A stretch of 64,000 nt of DNA. It comes from Chromobotia macracanthus. Lineage: Eukaryota; Chordata; Actinopteri; Cypriniformes; Botiidae. The stretch spans positions 3,852,001-3,916,000 of the forward strand of contig JAZGTH010000087.1 of assembly GCA_036877525.1 (NCBI GenBank), read 5' to 3'. Position numbers and translations under genes: made by a program. Below are positions 57,700-64,000 of this stretch, piece by piece (the first letter of the stretch is position 1; the number at the start of each line of letters is the position of its first letter). The notes beneath the pieces were generated by a model. That model had not been told where the DNA came from and did no database searches. It saw nothing but the letters and a program-made list of their open reading frames with translations.

Positions 57700-60600
57700 T
57701 CCCCTGCACCTCACAAATGCAATCAGAGCTGCCCACGTCTCTGGTGCTCCTTTGGTGACCTTTCTAACCTGAGCCTTTTCAATCTTTTGCCCTCACTCTT
57801 CTTCTCGGCTGAGGGGCTGGTTCACAGAGCTTCTCGATGTGATTGGTGGTTGATATGTTTGATTGTGTCTTCAGGTCCAGAGTCAGTTTCTCTGAGTCAG
57901 GGCATGTTACACTGCAACTTATTTATACAGTCCAGGAGAAAGAGGGAGGGAGAGATTGGAACAGGGACTATGGGAGGGGCAGGATGCTGTGTGCTTTAGG
58001 GACTTGCCTCCAAACAAAAAGATCATTCCAGCGTTCTTTCTTTGCCTCCACATTTTGGAGGGCATGTTGGAGTTTGTGTGGGACAGTGTGTGAGACTTTT
58101 TAGCTCTGTGTGCAGGAATGCAGGAATGACCACAGGTCCAATATTTTTAATGATTTAAGGGCCTCTGACATTTATGCTAAAGGTCAAATGCTTGACATTA
58201 GGTTGTCTGTTGTAATTGTAACTAGAAAAAGAAATGCCCAACTTTTTACAACAGCCACAACGGTTGCAGGTTGGTGTAATTTGTCAAGATAACATTATTT
58301 TGTAATCAAAAATACAAGTCAGTGGTAGGTCCATTATTAGATAGAAATATCTAAATAAATTAGTTAGGTAAATGAATGTGTGTGTGTGTTGCAGAAGGTA
58401 ACCATTGGAGGGTAGGGGGTGCATTCCTGTCTTTGCTTTCTAATTTGGGTGTTGTGGTGTATCGGTTTGCTGTTAAAGATTCACAGCCAGGGGATCTCGC
58501 TGTGGGGTACCTTACACACAAGCTGCTAGGAAGGGGGTAAATTTGGAGTGGTTTCACGGTGTTGGTTTACATGTGGAGTTTCAGTAAGTGGGTAAGAACG
58601 TGACTCAAACAGGGGAAATGTTGTTATCTGTGATTAATTCACTGCATCAGTACCTGCACAGTCCCTCTGTATGTAGTCTCTTTCACTTTCTTTCTCTCAT
58701 GTGTCAAAATATCTCACTTCTTTACCCATCCACAATTCATTACCTCTCACTTTTTCTCACTAGATCTGTTGATTTTTTGCCCCATAAATATCGGCTCAGG
58801 ACACACTTATTTATCTATAATATGACCCAGATGCTTCAGTACTGGAATCTTTCTCATCCTTTCCGGTGGCCGTTCGTTTTGTTTGTGTGTATGAGTCTGA
58901 ATGTCTTCCTCAGCTCTCCAGATAATAACAACCAGGTTCCAGTACATGTATTAAGCTGGGAATGAACAACAAAGCATTTTTGGCTTGTGTGAAACAAATA
59001 CTAAGGCAGGTAAACACTCTGCCCTGCTTCTGACAGTTGCTATAAACTTCTTTGCTTAAAATTGTCCTGTGACTCTCTTGACCGCTTTTCTTCATTCATT
59101 AGTGTTGCAAAAGCAAAGGCAGGATATATATATTAAATATCTACATTCCTCTTTACTATAAATAAATAATATAGGACACATATATTTATGACAAATATGC
59201 AACTAGCCCCAGGACACAGATGAACACAGCCACCATGCACGTTTTACACACACACTCACTCACCATGTGCATAATGGGTGATACATTTTAGGATATAGCA
59301 AAAAAAGGACTTTGAAGTTTTATAAATTATTTAATAGATATGGTAAATGAAAGTTTAATTAATTTTATTATATAATATTCAGTCCTTTACAATGTACATA
59401 AGTCAATTTTGGACTATAAAAACCTTATGAAATTGCATAATACCAAAAGTGGGAGATTAAAGTAGAGACAAATATAATAGATGCAATACATAACCTCCAT
59501 TCTGGCTCGAATATCAATATGAAATATGAAATATCATGAAAATTATTTCAAGGTGTTGGAGAGAATGTGATGGAATGTTTTATGCAAATGGTTAAGAAAT
59601 ATAATGGTCTGTATTTATACAGATCATTTAAACTATATTGTTTAGAAACCTAACAATAAAGTAACAAACAGTTACAGTACATGTGTAGTCCTTACAGCAA
59701 GCTTCTCTTTATCACGTCAACTGAATACATTAAAAAAATTACTGAACTGGAAGACAAAGTATATAAATAAAACTGGGTTGTTCATAGGTTGTTGTTTTTC
59801 TTTACTTATCAAAGAAATGTGTTGATTTTAGTATCAAAGGTGGATCTAAATAGTATTTAGATACTTATGTAGCGCTTACAGACAAATTAATTTTAATGGA
59901 CAATTTCATTCATTTGCTATGCATTGACATTCAAGTGTGGCTTAAGTGTCCAAATACCTTTTAGGGTCATTGTATGTAACTGGAAGTTTATGGAAGTTAA
60001 TGGCTTACTTTTGGTTTCAACACCTTCACTTTTGACCTCTCTTCAGAACTGACCCTAGAGCTCTCACCCTTTCACTCTTCATTTCCCCTGTTACCACCTC
60101 AGATTTATAGCGGAGAGAAATTTACCAGATTGACTCTGTGCTTACAAGACTATGCTTGCAAATACATTTTGACTAAATCCTTTCTGTCAAACAATCATGT
60201 GGTTTCAAATGAGATTGGACATGTCTGGATGTGTACAATGGATTAACCTTTATTTGACAATGTAGAATCAAAGCCAAACTACCCAGAAATTCCTTAGTAG
60301 GATTCTGGGGTCAAGAATCTTTTGTAATCTGCTTTAAACATTACAAAACATACATTTTTTGTGTTTGTGTGGTCCAGTTTTTGAAAAAAACCTCATTCTC
60401 ACTATTTGAAATACTCATAAATCTGCCAAATCATATTTTGCTTTATTTCAAATAGTCTTAATAAAATTCTTTGAAGGTTAGGTTTAATAGTATAGTATAA
60501 TGATATAAAGCAAATCTGTACGTGTGACCTTTTGTTTCTGAATATGGAACATTTTTTAACAAGTTCAAAATTGCAGATCTTTGTCAAACTTTTAAACATT

Positions 60601-61000
60601 AGTAGCTGTTATTTTCTGTGCCAATATACACAGTTTCATTATTAAAGTGTGGGTGACTGTCTCGCAGAGGTCTGAGACAACATGCACAAAATAAAATGAA
60701 TGGGGTACACACATAAACACAATTCATATATCTTACCTAAGGAGTTACTATGTAACTAATGAGAGATACTCTTCATCATGTCAGTGGGGAATTTACTGAT
60801 TAAAACAGAACAACATGGCCATTAGCAACATGAGTTACTGTTTAAGAACTGAATGTGTTCCAAACACGTTCATTCATACATGCACAAACCCTTACACGTT
60901 AGTTTTTGACTTTTTTCTCTATCAATAATTATTAGTGGTGCTTGCTAGGGCAAAGATGACTGTTACTATTGATTAAGAGTATATTTAAACCCCTTTAAAT
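57700..61000. other. Intergenic, myocilin to VAMP4; no gene seen
   Basis: AT-rich DNA with a short GT run (58378-58390). The open frames here are short and without family signal. No RNA gene was recognised. Conserved regulatory elements for myocilin could lie here but cannot be told from sequence alone. Confidence 0.45.
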
Positions 61001-61239
61001 ATACTTAAACATAAGTATTAAAGTTCAATTACCTTGTCCCACACTGTTTGTGATATAGGATCATTGTGAAGAGTGGTGCTATATTTGCTTGGTGGAAGAT
61101 TAAACCATCTTAAATCGCATAGACTTGCATTGAAGACCCAAAGGAGATCAAAGGACCAGACTATCATAGAGACTTAGGGGTGGGCAATTTTTTCCAGAAA
61201 CATTTTTGTTATGCAGGTTGAAAATCTCACATCCTGATA

Positions 61240-61620
61240 GCAACCACTATAATGTAGTAGTAATGTAGTCTAAATATATTTAGATAAATATATATCTTCT
61301 GTGGAAGGCACAGGACTATAAAATGTTCATCCAATCATTGCATTCGGTTGGAATGGAGTGATAGGATGTTTTACTTGCCTGTCAAACTATGTAGGCGTTC
61401 ATGTGTTGGAGGAGGTGTGACTTTGAAGGGTGGGTGGGATCTTATGCTTTCAAAGCAAGGTTGCTATTGATAGTCTCTCTAAAATTGCCTACCTTCCTTT
61501 AAACCAATAAACAACTACCCAGCAACACCCTAACACCTCGCTAAGCAACCGCATAGCAACACTCGGGCAACCACCCACAACATCTTAGCATTGTGGCAGT
61601 GAGTTTTGCGTGGGCAAGCT
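61240..61620. repeat. Dispersed repeats: 20960-type block and AGCAAC-rich block
   Basis: 61260-61320 repeats the 20980-21050 block (CTAAATATATTTAGATAAATATATATCTTCTGTGGAAGG). 61515-61580 is a run of AGCAACACC/AGCAACCG-type units (CCCAGCAACACCCTAACACC, CTAAGCAACCGCATAGCAAC), a common fish interspersed repeat. Confidence 0.6.
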
Positions 61621-61999
61621 TCTTTTCTTCAGACAAATAAAACAAATCTAGCACTGTTCATTTCTGATACACTCAGACTTCAGTGGAAGTGATGACTCAA
61701 ACGGAGATGGGAATTGATTTGACATGAAAAGAATGCAGAGCCTTGAACACAATAAAGCTCAACAACATTCTATCTACAACTTTAGAATGGTGTATCAGCC
61801 TCAGCAAAACTGTCTGCTGGGAACACTTGGGAACCAGAAGCACATGACTGAAATGAGAAGAACAGACAGATGTAAAAATACTGGAAAAGAGGGATGAAAG
61901 ACCAAAGGCAAAATGTTAGGAATGTAAGGAGAGTAATACAGGAGGATAAAAACAGATCTGAAAGTAAAACTCAGGAACTGGTGTTTGGATCAAACCCTT

Positions 62000-63589
62000 A
62001 AGTGCCTTAAACATTAAAGAGAAAAATACATTACACATTGAACTGAAATAATAAACAGAACAAATGACAAAGTAAAACTTTAGGCCCAGACCACCTTTAA
62101 AGCCTGAAAATGTTACGCAATATTAAATGTTTTTTAAACTCTTTGGTCTCCAGATATAATCTTCATCTCTTTAAAAAAACTATTTGGGAATTTATTGTCC
62201 AAAAATTAAAACAGAAAATCAGACACTACAGGGCCATTTGTATGTTTACATTTTCACTCTGAACACAAATTATGAAAGCATAATCACTATTAATATTAAT
62301 ATTGTAAAATATTTAAATGGTGAAATGTCAGCTGTCACTGTTACTTTTTATTTTACAGCTTGAACAGGCATCGCATGTAAATAAACACACAAATGGCTCA
62401 AATGTCTTTAAGTCCAATTCTCTGTCCTGGACTCTTATTGTCTCTTACAGACACTTCATATTCACCAGTTTGCATTTCTTCACATATTACCTTTCTTTCC
62501 AATTAATCAGATCTGATGCCCTTTAAAATCACTTTATTTTAAATGTATAAGTAATTCAGTCTGCCGAAGCAAAGCCAATGGCAACTTGAGAATGGATATT
62601 TACAAATAAATTAAAATAACATACAACAGTCATTAAAATCATATGGACTCAACCAAGTTCACAGGTGTGTTCAGGTTATCTACAGTATCTTAACACTTAC
62701 TCAAATCATCATAACACTCATTTATTACATAACTGACCAATTAAAAAGCTGTTATAATTAAACCAGTATAACAATTACAACCTTTACATAAACTATTTTA
62801 CGAGCATGACAATAAAGTGAAAAAAGCCATTTTCTTATAACAAAAATAACCCAGCACAATTAACTTTAATAAACTAAAAAAGTTCTGAAAAACTGGAAAT
62901 AGCAGCAAACATTAGGTTAACCCATTACTTGGTGCCTTTCAGAGTAGCTTTAGTTATACTCGATTTCCCATCTACTTTAAACATTAACAAGTTACACAGA
63001 CATAAGGTGAAACCACAGCTGCAGTGCAGAGTGACATCATCATGTTTCATGTCCTGTTTGGCCTCACCCCTTTTCCCTGACTGGCTTCACCCTCCTGAGA
63101 AGACAGTGTTCCAAAGTCCAGTTTAAGTTGGAAATAGATTTTGTTTCATTCTAAATGTGTATCTTCATGTTACAATATAAACAGAACGGCTCTAGCTTCT
63201 AATTAACTATAAAGGAGACAATACCAAAAAAATACAGGGCTAAAAGTTGGTCTTTGTGTTACTGAATGCATATACGACAAAATAACCTGTGTTTTTATTT
63301 GATTACAGTAGAGTTTTGTGTATGTGCGCATACAAGAGATAGGTCTGCACCAATATTGTGCCGTTGTCGTGAGTTTTAAAATTTTGTGTTGTCACACAAG
63401 CACATATTCTCACATACACACACAAATTAAACTCTGTCCCAGTTTGTTATATTTCCAGGCCCTGCCAAAACAGGCAAATACAGTGGGAAACTCTGTGCAG
63501 TGCCCCTCTGGTTCGGAGGAACGACAGCAGTAATATAAAGAAGAGGAGGGAGGAAGAGAACATTATGCTTCTAACCTCCCGGCCAGACA
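62000..63589 (-). other. vamp4: Probable VAMP4 3' UTR / 3' flank
   Basis: Sequence downstream of the VAMP4 stop on the minus strand. Several AATAAA candidates (plus-strand TTTATT, for example near 62531) exist and the true poly(A) site is not decided. No other gene is seen. Confidence 0.35.
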
Positions 63590-63969
63590 TTAGCGATACC
63601 GCAAGATGACAGGAACTGAAGGAGGAGAGGGAAAAGAAGAATGCAAAAACATGAGACGTGCAATAACCCAAATACAAAGATAGCTCAGCTTAAACATCAC
63701 AACAATAATATTCACATTACCATGTCTAGTGTTACATTATGCATGTCCACAGGTTTGGCTATACCAAACCTATACTCAACAAATATATTGAAACAATTTA
63801 GATGTTCCTCACTATTTTTTGTTTTTCGTAATTAGTAAAAATCATTATAAAACACTGCGTCTATGAAAGGACCTCCCTAATATAGCATCACAGTTCTCTG
63901 TGTTTCTGCATACTCACTGATTATGATAAGCAGAAGGATGACCACCACCAAAGCCACAATCATTTTCAT
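63590..63969 (-). CDS. vamp4: VAMP4 (vesicle-associated membrane protein 4), last two coding exons
   Basis: Minus-strand exon 63969-63918 encodes the transmembrane anchor (KMIVALVVVILLLIII) between a TTAG acceptor and a GTGAGT donor. Exon 63615-63590 gives the tail (PVILRYR, stop) after a CTTCAG acceptor, and the two join in phase. VAMP4 ends in the same way in mammals (IMALVAAILLLVIIIL then VMKYRT). The SNARE helix and N-terminus lie beyond the right edge. VAMP4 is a trans-Golgi and endosomal R-SNARE. Its place next to MYOC matches the human order MYOC-VAMP4. The call rests on a short peptide plus synteny. Confidence 0.85.
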
Positions 63970-64000
63970 CTAAGGACATGAGGAAACAAATCAAAGAGAA

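Noticed and set aside
57787..58103. Two overlapping plus-strand frames upstream of myocilin
   Set aside because: No family signal and no exon-like conservation visible; more likely chance frames in the myocilin 5' flank.

Overview
The window looks like nuclear DNA of a bony fish, most likely cypriniform. The genes are split by GT-AG introns, and the gene order FMO cluster - PRRC2C - MYOC - VAMP4 matches the vertebrate block on human 1q24. Intergenic and intronic DNA is AT-rich and full of short terminal-inverted-repeat elements and SINE-like tails of the kind common in fish. The species cannot be fixed from the sequence alone.

Left part (1-7,760). Minus-strand exons of a diverged cytoplasmic poly(A)-binding protein (PABPC/ePAB-like) run from about 2,529 off the left edge. 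RRM1, RRM2 and RRM4 are recognisable, but nearly all of RRM3 is missing. The linker region downstream of RRM4 is internally duplicated. A second, broken copy of these linker exons lies at 4,481-5,670, where an endogenous retrovirus (LTR, tRNA-Pro-type primer binding site, damaged RNase H and integrase remnants, no gag, protease, most of RT, env or 3' LTR) is inserted inside a linker exon. A hAT-transposase-derived fragment sits between the two copies.

FMO cluster (10,780-28,124, plus strand). Three complete tandem flavin-containing monooxygenase genes each have eight coding exons with the canonical vertebrate FMO lengths (132/189/166/143/200/356/73/terminal). Copies 2 and 3 are recent duplicates with stretches of identical exon and intron sequence, which suggests gene conversion. 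Exon 5 is the exception: it has diverged and lost two codons in copy 3.

PRRC2C (29,015-51,150, plus strand). A CpG-rich promoter and non-coding first exon, then 32 coding exons that sum to exactly 2,743 codons, encode a long disordered RNA-granule / translation-associated protein. Several MITE and SINE insertions occupy its introns. Myocilin (minus strand, 52,281-57,564, four coding exons, 476 aa) converges on it, with the poly(A) signals about 360 bp apart. The last two coding exons of VAMP4 (minus strand, 63,590-63,969) close the window.

The genes are not an operon and need not act together; their adjacency reflects conserved vertebrate synteny. The most unusual parts are the remodelled PABP locus and the homogenised FMO pair.
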